A stretch of DNA of 64,000 nucleotides, from IMG/VR virus record IMGVR_UViG_3300008450_000017, positions 19,754 to 83,753 of that record; one strand, 5' to 3'. The DNA is from a virus. Of this stretch, positions 8,541-15,945 are shown piece by piece; positions within the stretch are counted from its first letter, which is position 1, and every line of letters begins with the position of its first letter. Position numbers and translations under genes: made by a program. The notes under the pieces were generated by a model, which worked only from the letters and a program-made list of their open reading frames with translations, made no database searches and was not told the DNA's origin.

Positions 8541-9129
8541 ACAAGATGAAATTAGGGATTTACTTAAAGCTTCTAGAAAGTTATTAACTAATGAATCATT
8601 AAATGAGGAATTTACACGTATTAAATCAACCTACGGTATTATAAGTGAGGATCTGGACGATATGGACCGAAAACCGACAGGTTATGAAACAGCTGAAGTT
8701 TCTGATGAGGAAATTGAAGATAACGATGAAAAAAAATCAAAAACCGACAAGACTAGGGGATTTAAAATATCTGGTGGGATAATGATCCTACACTCAAAAG
8801 ATAAGTCTCAATTACAGTTAACAAGTGACGATAAGAAAGCTTTCCAAGACAGTATGAACGAGTTCAGAACTGATGTTAGTGAACTAGTTGAATTCAACAA
8901 ACTTAATGTTTATGATAATAATGTTGAATGGTCAGGTAAGATAACTGAAATGGACCTAGACTTCTTTTTCTCAATTGGTGAGTCAACAGGTGTCTATATA
9001 AATTCTGAAATGTCAAAAGTTGATGAACCTTTTATTGAAACATTAAAAAAAATACAAACTTTTTATGAAAAATTTAAGTCAAAATGGAGTAAGGTTTTGG
9101 CTGACAGAAAAAAACTATCAGAACTATGA
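8533..9129 (+). CDS. hypothetical acidic protein, possible virion protein
   Basis: 199 residues from the ATG at 8533, inside the amidase stop region (a TTG two codons upstream is less likely). The N-terminus MNRQDEIRDLLKASRKLLTN is a helix followed by ESLNEEF, resembling the short (L/I)xE tags of other proteins here. An acidic linker (residues 45-75) precedes a globular domain with conserved-looking GFKISGGIMIL and MDLDFFFSIGESTGVYI. No family recognised. Virion association is an inference from the tag and late location. Confidence 0.65.
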   Translation: MNRQDEIRDLLKASRKLLTNESLNEEFTRIKSTYGIISEDLDDMDRKPTGYETAEVSDEEIEDNDEKKSKTDKTRGFKISGGIMILHSKDKSQLQLTSDDKKAFQDSMNEFRTDVSELVEFNKLNVYDNNVEWSGKITEMDLDFFFSIGESTGVYINSEMSKVDEPFIETLKKIQTFYEKFKSKWSKVLADRKKLSEL

Positions 9130-9479
9130 AAGAATTTTTAATTAAAAATTATAAAGAAATATTATTAATTGTATTCAGTTGTACAATTGTATTTATTTTG
9201 ACAAAGTTATATAGTCAAACCACCGACAACAGTGAGTTAATTAAATATAAATTAGAACAACTTGATAAAAATATTAATGAAGTAAATCAAAGACAAAAAG
9301 AACTGGACAAATTGATCGTAACGTATAAAAAAGATATATCAAAAATAGACTCTACAATCAACAACATTAGAGTTGAGAAAAAAACTATAAACAACTACTA
9401 CGATAAAAAATCCCAGGATATTAAAAACGCTAACGCTAAACAGGTGGATAGCCTGTTTAAAACAAGATACAAATACTAA
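9126..9479 (+). CDS. membrane-anchored coiled-coil protein, i-spanin-like
   Basis: 117 residues: one N-terminal membrane span (about 11-28) with a short cytoplasmic start, then a charged coiled coil (45-95), ending in QVDSLFKTRYKY. The topology fits an inner-membrane spanin. The terminal DSLFxxRY motif is, from memory, shared by proteins next to endolysins in Bacteroidota phages. It lies two genes after the amidase and 4 bases before another secreted coiled-coil protein. The lysis role is inferred. Confidence 0.65.
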   Translation: MKEFLIKNYKEILLIVFSCTIVFILTKLYSQTTDNSELIKYKLEQLDKNINEVNQRQKELDKLIVTYKKDISKIDSTINNIRVEKKTINNYYDKKSQDIKNANAKQVDSLFKTRYKY

Positions 9480-9483
9480 CATT

Positions 9484-9894
9484 ATGAAAAGACTCCTAGC
9501 ATTTATAATTTTATTCAACACATATACGGTTTTTGGACAATCTGGTGTTGTTGATAGTAATCAGATTTGTTTGCCGTATACTATAGGAAGACAAATACTA
9601 TTAGATTTAAATGAATTAGATAGATTACGGGATGAAAGTAAATTAACCAGACTTGAGATAATTGAATTGGAAAAAAAATCAATAAAACAGGATGGTATTA
9701 TCGACGTTCTAGAGGAGAAAGATAGTAATAACGTTAAGATAATAAAAATGACTGAGGATAAGTTTAAAATTGTCAATGAAGAAAATGGAAAACTTAGAGA
9801 TGATATTAGAAAATTAAAAACAAAAACAACTATTATAGAAATTGTTGGTGCTGCGATACTAACATCAATAACCTACATATTTATTTTTAAATAA
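9484..9894 (+). CDS. secreted coiled-coil protein with C-terminal membrane span, spanin-partner-like
   Basis: 136 residues: a signal peptide (MKRLLAFIILFNTYTVFGQ), a coiled coil (about 45-110), and a C-terminal hydrophobic span (117-134) followed by a single lysine. There is no lipobox cysteine, so it is not a classic o-spanin. Together with the preceding gene it may form the second stage of lysis that bridges inner membrane and envelope. This is inferred from topology and position after the amidase. Confidence 0.6.
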   Translation: MKRLLAFIILFNTYTVFGQSGVVDSNQICLPYTIGRQILLDLNELDRLRDESKLTRLEIIELEKKSIKQDGIIDVLEEKDSNNVKIIKMTEDKFKIVNEENGKLRDDIRKLKTKTTIIEIVGAAILTSITYIFIFK

Positions 9895-9895
9895 A

Positions 9896-10141
9896 ATGGC
9901 GTTAACTCAGAGTGATAAAAGAGAGGTTGAATCAATTGTTAAAAAAGAGATAAAAGACTTTTTTGGGTCTAATACCTATAAACAATTTGAGGATAAAATT
10001 ATTGATAGAATATCAAGGGACATTAAACGAGGAAAAATCGAGGGAGATATTAAAGACCTTGTTATAAAGTCATTTAGGGAGTTTTATACGATAATGTACC
10101 AACAAAGACATGTTTGGGAATCTAAATTTAAAAGTATGTGA
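9896..10141 (+). CDS. small helical hypothetical protein
   Basis: 81 residues, charged and helical (KREVESIVKKEIKDFFGSN, FREFYTIMYQQRHVWESKF). It begins 1 base after the previous stop and shares its last base with the next start. The tight spacing places it in the late operon; no family is known to me. Confidence 0.65.
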   Translation: MALTQSDKREVESIVKKEIKDFFGSNTYKQFEDKIIDRISRDIKRGKIEGDIKDLVIKSFREFYTIMYQQRHVWESKFKSM

Positions 10142-10812
10142 TGGATAATGTTCTCAATAAATTGACTGATCAGATAAAAAAAGAATTACCAGGTGAACTT
10201 GAAGCTAGAAAAAATGCCCTAGAAGAAACAAATAAAAAAGAAGGTGATTATTTGAGTTACTTAAATGATAGAGGTGACATTGTTAAAATTTTAAAATTGA
10301 TTAGGGATAAAAAATTGTCCAATCGAACCATTAGGATTAAAATAAAAGAATTTTTAAAGGATCCAGGGGATATTAATGATTTTCTTTTATCCGTAAAAAA
10401 CAATACAAAAAAATACAAAAAAGAGGAGACTAAAGAAATCTCCACAAGTAGTGCGGCCGGAATGTCATACTCCACAAAGTTGTTTAGTGAACCCCAAAAA
10501 GTTGAGACCAAGGAGGCTACGTCAACAGCTTCTAGTGGTCAATACTCAACACCCAAGGTCTGGGCCAAGTCAACAAGTAAAAAAGATTGGAGAGGAAAAT
10601 CAAAAACACAAATACCGGGAGGAAAATTCGTTCAGGTTAAAAAAAAATGTAAACGTTTTCCATACTGTAATCAGGGGGATATTAAAGCTCTTAACATATT
10701 TGAAAATGAGGTTTTAAATAATGTCATAAACACTGTTTCTGAAAAATACGGTATCGACGTTGACACAATTAAAACAATTATCCTATCAGAATGGAATAAA
10801 CGTAATAATTAG
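10141..10812 (+). CDS. hypothetical protein with Ser/Thr-rich linker
   Basis: 223 residues from the ATG at 10141 (TGATG overlap; a GTG one codon upstream is possible). A helical N-terminus (1-95) leads to a serine/threonine/lysine linker (about 100-165, including the motif SYSTKLFSEPQK), a basic segment KKKCKRFPYCNQGD with two cysteines, and a C-terminal helix. The CNQGD segment and following helices recall small phage proteins of unknown function. It is the last gene before the TATTTATTAATAAA box. Confidence 0.65.
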   Translation: MDNVLNKLTDQIKKELPGELEARKNALEETNKKEGDYLSYLNDRGDIVKILKLIRDKKLSNRTIRIKIKEFLKDPGDINDFLLSVKNNTKKYKKEETKEISTSSAAGMSYSTKLFSEPQKVETKEATSTASSGQYSTPKVWAKSTSKKDWRGKSKTQIPGGKFVQVKKKCKRFPYCNQGDIKALNIFENEVLNNVINTVSEKYGIDVDTIKTIILSEWNKRNN

Positions 10813-10813
10813 A

Positions 10814-10827
10814 TATTTATTAATAAA
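10814..10827 (+). promoter_or_regulatory. TATTTATwA box, late-promoter-like
   Basis: TATTTATTAATAAA, 8 bases before the ATG at 10836. The same 14-base sequence occurs at 60898. Confidence 0.5.
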
Positions 10828-10835
10828 AATAAAAA

Positions 10836-12311
10836 ATGAGAAAAGACCAATTAAAACGTAGTATATTTAAAAAACTTTTAAGGGAAAGTATGGAATCAAA
10901 AGCTCAGGAAGTTTTAGAAAAAATAATGAACATGAAAGACATTAATCCTGATAATGAATTTGATTATACAGCTGAGAGTAAAATGTGTAACGAATGTGGG
11001 TTAGGTGAAATGGTTGAGGGTGAGTGTAACGAATGTGGGTATTCAAAAATGTCAATGGAAGAAGAAAAAACATTATCTAGAAAACAAAAGAATATCGCAA
11101 AATTAGCTGAACCTGAAGATGAAATAGACGCTGAGGATCTTAAAGTACTAAGATCTAAAAAACGAAAAGACATGAAAGAATCTGAAGATATGGATTTTTA
11201 CAAAGACTCTGATATAATGGGTGGGGAAGTACACTCAAACAGAAGTAGAAAACATGACGATGATGAAGAAATTATGTATGAATTAGAAATGGAACGTGAA
11301 ATTGACGAATCTGATGTTTGGGAAGGTAATGAATTTAGTGGTGAGTTAAATAAAGCTAGAGAACGTGGCGATGAGTATTTTACTGTTGACGATAGAAAGT
11401 ATAAAGTTAGAAATGAAAGTTCTGAAAAATTCATACAAAAAGACTCAAGTAAAATGGGGAAAAAAGGAACTGAAGGTAATTTTAGAAAATGGTGTGAAAG
11501 ACAAGATTTAACTAATGAAGATGGTGAGGTGACTAAATCATGTATTGACAAAGCTATGAAATCAAACGACACCAAGGTCATTAAAATGGCTACATTTGCT
11601 GCTAATGTTGGTGGATTTTTAGGATCAAATAAAGGTAAGAAAAAGAAAACAGTAAAAGAATCAGCTTTATTTACCGAAAGTGAAATTATCTCAATAATTG
11701 AAAAAATTGTTAACGAGGAAAAAGATAATATCAAGAAAAGATCACACAAAGGTTTAGATACATACAACAAGATACATAAAGAGTCTGGTAATGAAAATGA
11801 TGACTATATTAAAGCTCTAACCAAAAAAATGAATGAATATCAAAAACCAGGGTCAAAAATTAAATATGATATGAATCCAGAGGAGTTCCCAATGGCTAAT
11901 GGTGATATGGATAAAAAAGCTTTTGAACTTTCTGATGAGGGTGAAGACTTTAATTATGAAATTGGTGGATTACAAATACCGGTATCCGATGGGGTTGATC
12001 ACAATGAAGAGTCAATCAAAAATTATTATCTTGGGTCTAGTAAAACCGGAAATGAACCTGGTGGAAACGCACTTAAATCAAAAGCCAACGATAGATTTCA
12101 CAAATTTGAAGAAAGAAAAACATTAAATAAGTTAAAAAACCAATCATATAAAAGGGTAACTAGCCCAGTCTTCAATGAAAAACCAGGAACCGAAAAAGGT
12201 AAAGGTATGAATATTAAATTGGAATCAGCAGAGGAAAAGAAAGTGGAAAAAATAAATGAAGAATTTAACAAGATTAAAAATTTAATATCTTACGATAGAA
12301 AAACACAATAA
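10836..12311 (+). CDS. acidic tagged protein with zinc-finger-like motif, possible prohead or core protein
   Basis: 491 residues, very rich in K, E, D and S. The N-terminus MRKDQLKRSIFKKLLRES is a basic amphipathic helix ending in LxE, like T4 capsid-targeting tags. Near residues 45-70 is a CNECG ... CNECG pair spaced like a zinc ribbon. Near 205-250 is a segment GNFRKWCERQ ... CIDKAMKS ... FAANVGGF that looks like a small conserved helical unit. Near 277 a second tag-like helix occurs (LFTESEIISIIEKIVNEE). No enzyme motif is seen. Low complexity plus two tag-like cleavage sites would suit a scaffold or core protein; that is inference. Confidence 0.75.
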   Translation: MRKDQLKRSIFKKLLRESMESKAQEVLEKIMNMKDINPDNEFDYTAESKMCNECGLGEMVEGECNECGYSKMSMEEEKTLSRKQKNIAKLAEPEDEIDAEDLKVLRSKKRKDMKESEDMDFYKDSDIMGGEVHSNRSRKHDDDEEIMYELEMEREIDESDVWEGNEFSGELNKARERGDEYFTVDDRKYKVRNESSEKFIQKDSSKMGKKGTEGNFRKWCERQDLTNEDGEVTKSCIDKAMKSNDTKVIKMATFAANVGGFLGSNKGKKKKTVKESALFTESEIISIIEKIVNEEKDNIKKRSHKGLDTYNKIHKESGNENDDYIKALTKKMNEYQKPGSKIKYDMNPEEFPMANGDMDKKAFELSDEGEDFNYEIGGLQIPVSDGVDHNEESIKNYYLGSSKTGNEPGGNALKSKANDRFHKFEERKTLNKLKNQSYKRVTSPVFNEKPGTEKGKGMNIKLESAEEKKVEKINEEFNKIKNLISYDRKTQ

Positions 12312-12337
12312 TTTACATTTACATATCTTTTATTATA

Positions 12338-12370
12338 ATTCTCCATAGATACCCTATGGAGAATTTTTTT
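12338..12370 (+). terminator. perfect 11-bp hairpin with T-run, overlapping the next start codon
   Basis: ATTCTCCATAG / CTATGGAGAAT is a perfect 11-base-pair stem with an ATACC loop and seven Ts (12364-12370). The ATG of the next gene (12356-12358) lies inside the 3' arm, so the same bases form the terminator of the upstream gene and the first codons of the next. Confidence 0.85.
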
Positions 12371-12820
12371 AATTACTTATCGAAAAATTTAGATCAAGAT
12401 GAAGTTGACATCTGGTTTAACGCTAATAATATAATACCGGAAAAACTGGAGTTATATTATGATTTCACAATTTCACTATATAATTTGGTGATGGATACTT
12501 ATTTAGGTGAAAATGTGGATAATGAAACTAAAATAACTTTATCGGATGAGGATAACCAAAAACATTTTGATTGGTGTTGGAAAAAAACCGTTGATAATTT
12601 CTCCAAGGAAGGGTTGGAATTTAATCAAAATGGAGACCATTACGATTATTTTAAATCATTTTTTGATGAGATATACTATAAACAAGATAATAAAAATATG
12701 AAAGATTCTATTGGTAAATTTTTCTCCGATGTGTTTGATCGTGAAAAACCATTTACTCGGTCAGATGTGGATATGATATACACCATTTACAAGTCATTAG
12801 ATAAAAATTTAAATATATAG
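12356..12820 (+). CDS. conserved-type phage hypothetical protein
   Basis: 154 residues, acidic, probably helical (NNIIPEKLELYYDFTISLYNLVMDTYLGE). The length and opening MENFFNYL recall a phage family of unknown function, which supports the ATG at 12356 even though it lies in a terminator stem. No promoter is seen between the hairpin and the gene, so expression would need read-through. Function unknown. Confidence 0.7.
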   Translation: MENFFNYLSKNLDQDEVDIWFNANNIIPEKLELYYDFTISLYNLVMDTYLGENVDNETKITLSDEDNQKHFDWCWKKTVDNFSKEGLEFNQNGDHYDYFKSFFDEIYYKQDNKNMKDSIGKFFSDVFDREKPFTRSDVDMIYTIYKSLDKNLNI

Positions 12821-12822
12821 TG

Positions 12823-12851
12823 TTGACAACCAAATTAAAAATGACTATAAT
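12823..12851 (+). promoter_or_regulatory. consensus -35/-10 promoter (TTGACA, 17 bp, TATAAT)
   Basis: TTGACA at 12823-12828 and TATAAT at 12846-12851 with exactly 17 bases between them: the textbook enterobacterial sigma-70 consensus in a genome whose other promoters are of Bacteroidota type. It is 29 bases upstream of the Hc1-like gene. Confidence 0.5.
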
Positions 12852-12880
12852 TAGTATCAATAAACATTAATTTTTTAAAA

Positions 12881-13051
12881 ATGGAAACTTTAGAGCAAAT
12901 TAAAACATTAACTGAGTCACTAAACAATGATACTACCAAGTTTTTTGGTGGTAATAAAAGTGCTGGAACACGAGCTAGAAAAACAGCACAAGAATTGAAA
13001 GCGTTATTACAGACGTTGAGAGGTGAAATTTTGGAGACTAAAAAAGCTTAA
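12881..13051 (+). CDS. histone H1-like DNA-binding protein (Hc1 family)
   Basis: 56 residues: an N-terminal helix (METLEQIKTLTESLNNDTTK) and a core GNKSAGTRARKTAQELKALL that matches the GNKxAGTRARKxxxELxxLxKxxR signature of Hc1-type histone-like proteins common in Bacteroidota and chlamydiae. Hc1 proteins bind and compact DNA. Here it could organise phage DNA or act on the host nucleoid. It stands behind its own consensus promoter and is followed by a membrane protein. Confidence 0.85.
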   Translation: METLEQIKTLTESLNNDTTKFFGGNKSAGTRARKTAQELKALLQTLRGEILETKKA

Positions 13052-13058
13052 ATAAATT

Positions 13059-13250
13059 ATGTTAGGGTTGGAATCAATATTGTTTTTCGTGTTTGTGTTT
13101 TCAACCCTAACACTATTTAGGTTATTAATGGTCACATTAATATCACTGTTTAGTTCTAACCCAAAAAGTTTAGACATCGGAAACAAAGGTCTAGTATTTT
13201 ACGGGTTATTACTTTCATATATAATAACATTTTTATTTAAAATACTATGA
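13059..13250 (+). CDS. small membrane protein, two spans
   Basis: 63 residues with hydrophobic segments near 4-31 and 43-62 joined by a short polar loop (SSNPKSLDIGNKG). It overlaps the next gene by 4 bases (ATGA). No family recognised. Confidence 0.65.
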   Translation: MLGLESILFFVFVFSTLTLFRLLMVTLISLFSSNPKSLDIGNKGLVFYGLLLSYIITFLFKIL

Positions 13251-13687
13251 GCTTATTCAAGGAATTCCAACATCTATACCCATACATCCAATCCGTAAGG
13301 AAACTCAAAAACTATTTATCATTTGATATTGAGTTCCCACTCACCTGGAAGATACTTAAAAAGTATGTAAACGAGAAAAATGTGATTGAGAATGATAGTA
13401 CAAATAAAGGAAGTAGACATTTTTCATTTGTTTGTGAATTTACTGAGGAATCTGTTGATGATATAATTAACAGTATAACTCACATCATACAATATAACAA
13501 AGATAAAGAAGAAAAAGAAAGGTTATTTAACTCTAAAGTGGATGAGTTAAAAAGTATCTTTGAAAAACAAAGACTTGATAACCTACAAAACTTAACGTTC
13601 CTGTTTGAATCAAACAATAAAAAGATTGAACTAGATGACGATGAAGAAGATGCCGACACAACTGGAGAGCCAAGTAGACTGGCTTAA
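13247..13687 (+). CDS. conserved-type phage hypothetical protein
   Basis: 146 residues. The opening LYPYIQSVRKLKNYLSFDIEFPLTWKI and the later HFSFVCEF recall, from memory, a phage family of unknown function. A coiled coil covers about 90-125 and the tail is acidic. It overlaps the genes on both sides, which indicates a shared transcript. Confidence 0.68.
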   Translation: MSLFKEFQHLYPYIQSVRKLKNYLSFDIEFPLTWKILKKYVNEKNVIENDSTNKGSRHFSFVCEFTEESVDDIINSITHIIQYNKDKEEKERLFNSKVDELKSIFEKQRLDNLQNLTFLFESNNKKIELDDDEEDADTTGEPSRLA

Positions 13688-13847
13688 CAGTGAGATTGAA
13701 AAAGATAAAGTAGAACTTGAACGAAGTAAGTTAAAATTTATCCAACAGATAAAAAATATGGATAGATCTGAAATTCTACCAAAACCAATAGAAATCAAAA
13801 AATTAACATTATGGGAGAAAATAATGAAAGTGATAACAAAATCTTAG
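13635..13847 (+). CDS. small helical hypothetical protein
   Basis: 70 residues, helical and charged (VDWLNSEIEKDKVELERSK), ending in a basic amphipathic helix (LTLWEKIMKVITKS). Alternative ATGs exist at 13641 and 13650. It overlaps the preceding gene by 53 bases and the following one by 37, unusually deep even for this genome. It may help the upstream protein; function unknown. Confidence 0.55.
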   Translation: MTMKKMPTQLESQVDWLNSEIEKDKVELERSKLKFIQQIKNMDRSEILPKPIEIKKLTLWEKIMKVITKS

Positions 13848-14140
13848 AGGAGTTAGCAGTTGTTACTGATAAAATACAAACAACGTTCCCAAAATCAAAG
13901 TCAACAGTAATATTTGAGATGGATGAATATGAGTTTGCTAAAACTAAAACAATATTCAACATATTCGACAGTAACCTTAAGAGGTTTAAAATAGATATAT
14001 CGGAAACAGAAATTGTCTTTCTAAATGGGAGTATCTTCAACGAAGAAGAAAAATCGGAAGAACCGGAACCAGTAGAAGAACCAGTGGAAGAACCTAAGAG
14101 GGTAAGTTGGTTTCGTAAATTATTTCCTACCGGGAAATGA
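13811..14140 (+). CDS. hypothetical protein with EEPxPVEEP tail
   Basis: 109 residues: a small globular part (residues 1-75) and an acidic proline tail EEPEPVEEPVEEP followed by a basic end KRVSWFRKLFPTGK. It is convergent with the next, minus-strand gene and overlaps its end by 21 bases. Function unknown. Confidence 0.6.
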   Translation: MGENNESDNKILEELAVVTDKIQTTFPKSKSTVIFEMDEYEFAKTKTIFNIFDSNLKRFKIDISETEIVFLNGSIFNEEEKSEEPEPVEEPVEEPKRVSWFRKLFPTGK

Positions 14141-14758
14141 TGTGTATTTACGATACAATTTCCTTTTACTAACACCCATATTACTTAATATATCATAAAT
14201 ATACTTTTTTTGTGTCTTACTAGTGTCATAAACTAAAACACAATTTTTATTACCCGAATCGATTAAAAATTTCTCGAGTATCTCTAAAAATCTAAAGGAT
14301 TCTGATTCAGTTTTAAATGTGAAAAGATTTATGGTATCGTCATTTTGAATAGATATTTTGTTGTTTATTTTTGATATTAGTTTTAATGATCTACTAGAAA
14401 TATAATCAGTTATGAATTTATTAAATGATATTCTTTTGTTCTTTGAGACATCATAAATTAACTCCTCCAGTTTAAACGGATTTATTTTTATTATCTTATA
14501 TTCAGGATCATCGACCTCAGCTTTAAACTGTCTACCAATCTCATCCCTAATGAATACCGGAGTATGATCCACAGGTTTAAATTCAAGCAAAGACAATTCA
14601 AAAGTACAATCAACATTCTCCTCAACAACCTTTTCAAATATAACGTCATTATTTTTAATTAATTGATCATAATATTTTTTAGCACGATCAAATCTTTTAA
14701 ATTTCTTTATTATTTTCTTTCTTTCTTTATTTTTAAAGAGAACAACGATATAATTCAT
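14120..14758 (-). CDS. conserved-type phage hypothetical protein
   Basis: 212 residues on the minus strand. The opening IVVLFKNKERKKIIKKFKRFDRAKKYYDQLI is a compact alpha/beta start, followed by VFIRDEIGRQFKAEV. No catalytic motif is recognised. A TATTTATTA box ends one base before its ATG on the minus strand. It is divergent from dnaJ. Confidence 0.65.
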   Translation of the reverse strand: MNYIVVLFKNKERKKIIKKFKRFDRAKKYYDQLIKNNDVIFEKVVEENVDCTFELSLLEFKPVDHTPVFIRDEIGRQFKAEVDDPEYKIIKINPFKLEELIYDVSKNKRISFNKFITDYISSRSLKLISKINNKISIQNDDTINLFTFKTESESFRFLEILEKFLIDSGNKNCVLVYDTSKTQKKYIYDILSNMGVSKRKLYRKYTSFPGRK

Positions 14759-14759
14759 G

Positions 14760-14768
14760 TAATAAATA
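14760..14768 (-). promoter_or_regulatory. TATTTATTA box, late-promoter-like
   Basis: TATTTATTA read on the minus strand, immediately before the ATG at 14758. The 30-base divergent gap to dnaJ is almost pure A and T, so the assignment is weak. Confidence 0.35.
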
Positions 14769-14787
14769 TAATAAATAAATAATACAA

Positions 14788-15705
14788 ATGAATACAGAAA
14801 ACTATTATGATATTTTAGGTGTTAGTGAAAAAGCGACACAAGATGAGATAAAAAAAACCTATAAAAAGTTAGCTAAGGAAAAACATCCAGATGTTGGTGG
14901 TAGTGAGGAAGAGTTTAAAAAAATATCAGTAGCTTACGATATTCTTGGTGATGAACAAAAAAGGAACCAATATGACATGTCCAGACAAAATCCGTTTGGT
15001 GGTGGTTTTCCTGGTTTCGATGAAATGTTTAATATGTTTAATAGGGGTAATCGAAGACAACAAGTACATAGTACTGTAATCACAGTTACCGTTGGAACAT
15101 TAGAATCCTATTTAGGTAAAGTAAAACAATTAAATTTTAAACGAAAATCAAAATGTGACCCATGTAATGGAACTGGAGGTGATAAATTAGTTTGTCACGA
15201 ATGTGGGGGTTCCGGAAACGTCATTAGACAAATGGGGAGTGGTATGTTTATTCAAATGGTATCTATGACATGTAATACTTGTCGAGGCTCTGGTAAGATT
15301 ATTAAAAACGCTTGTCACGTTTGTCACGGTACTGGTGATAAAGATGAGATAAAAACAATTGACATAAAATTACCACACGGAATTGACGATGGTCAATTTG
15401 TTAAAGTACAGGGGTCTGGTGATTTTAGAAACGGAGTGTACGGTGACTTGGTGGTTAGAGTACAAATAACACCCGAAAATGGGTTCGAAAAGATTTCAAA
15501 TAACCTAATTTACAATAAAGTATTAAATTTAGATGAAATCCAAAAAGATGATTTTATTGTACCACACCCGGATGGTGACATGTCAATAAAATTTCCAGAC
15601 ACAATCGACACCTCAAAAGCTCTAAGAGTTAAAAATAAGGGGTTTAAACAACAACCACAGGGTGATTTGGTAGTAAACTTAATACTTAAGTTCACAAGGA
15701 CTTAA
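14788..15705 (+). CDS. dnaJ: DnaJ/Hsp40 co-chaperone
   Basis: 305 residues. The J domain (1-70) carries HPD at 33-35, which stimulates the DnaK ATPase. A short G/F linker (PFGGGFPGF) follows, then a zinc region with all four CxxCxGxG repeats (CDPCNGTG, CHECGGSG, CNTCRGSG, CHVCHGTG), then the substrate-binding C-domains with LPHGIDDGQFVKVQGSG. It is shorter than bacterial DnaJ (about 370-380) through a reduced linker and tail. DnaK is also encoded here (42660) but 27 kb away; no GrpE is seen. It probably supports folding of phage proteins. Confidence 0.95.
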   Translation: MNTENYYDILGVSEKATQDEIKKTYKKLAKEKHPDVGGSEEEFKKISVAYDILGDEQKRNQYDMSRQNPFGGGFPGFDEMFNMFNRGNRRQQVHSTVITVTVGTLESYLGKVKQLNFKRKSKCDPCNGTGGDKLVCHECGGSGNVIRQMGSGMFIQMVSMTCNTCRGSGKIIKNACHVCHGTGDKDEIKTIDIKLPHGIDDGQFVKVQGSGDFRNGVYGDLVVRVQITPENGFEKISNNLIYNKVLNLDEIQKDDFIVPHPDGDMSIKFPDTIDTSKALRVKNKGFKQQPQGDLVVNLILKFTRT

Positions 15706-15863
15706 AACATCTCCAATAGGGTCTTAAACAACATTACTGTACCATATATTGAGGATAATAAAATATATCCGGAAACTATAACAATACCTATTTGAGTTTT
15801 TGTAAATCCTTTATTACATTTACGACATCCATTGACTTCCGTAGCTTTCTTCATTTCTATCAT
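15702..15863 (-). CDS. small membrane protein with CxxC motif
   Basis: 53 residues on the minus strand: a basic N-terminus with NGCRKCNKG, then a single hydrophobic span (about 26-48). It is convergent with dnaJ and overlaps its stop by 4 bases. On the minus strand, TATTTATTTTTAG lies about 10 bases before the ATG. The CxxC plus span layout recurs in small phage proteins; function unknown. Confidence 0.65.
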   Translation of the reverse strand: MIEMKKATEVNGCRKCNKGFTKTQIGIVIVSGYILLSSIYGTVMLFKTLLEMF

Positions 15864-15889
15864 TTTTTACTAAAAATAAATACATTAAA

Positions 15890-15918
15890 TTGACAAATAA
15901 ATAAAAAAAGGTTATTAT
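15890..15918 (+). promoter_or_regulatory. -35/-10 type promoter (TTGACA, 17 bp, TATTAT)
   Basis: TTGACA at 15890-15895 and TATTAT at 15913-15918 with 17 bases between, one mismatch from consensus. It directly precedes a TATTTATTGATAAA box, so the 15946 gene may have two promoters. Confidence 0.45.
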
Positions 15919-15923
15919 TAACA

Positions 15924-15937
15924 TATTTATTGATAAA
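15924..15937 (+). promoter_or_regulatory. TATTTATwA box, late-promoter-like
   Basis: TATTTATTGATAAA, 8 bases before the ATG at 15946. Spacing and form match the box before the gene at 10836. Confidence 0.5.
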
Positions 15938-15945
15938 ATACGAAC

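Noticed and set aside
11198-11770. A 190-codon open frame on the minus strand
   Set aside because: It is the shadow of the acidic coding sequence at 10836. Its protein is Ser/Leu-rich low complexity, and it has no start context.
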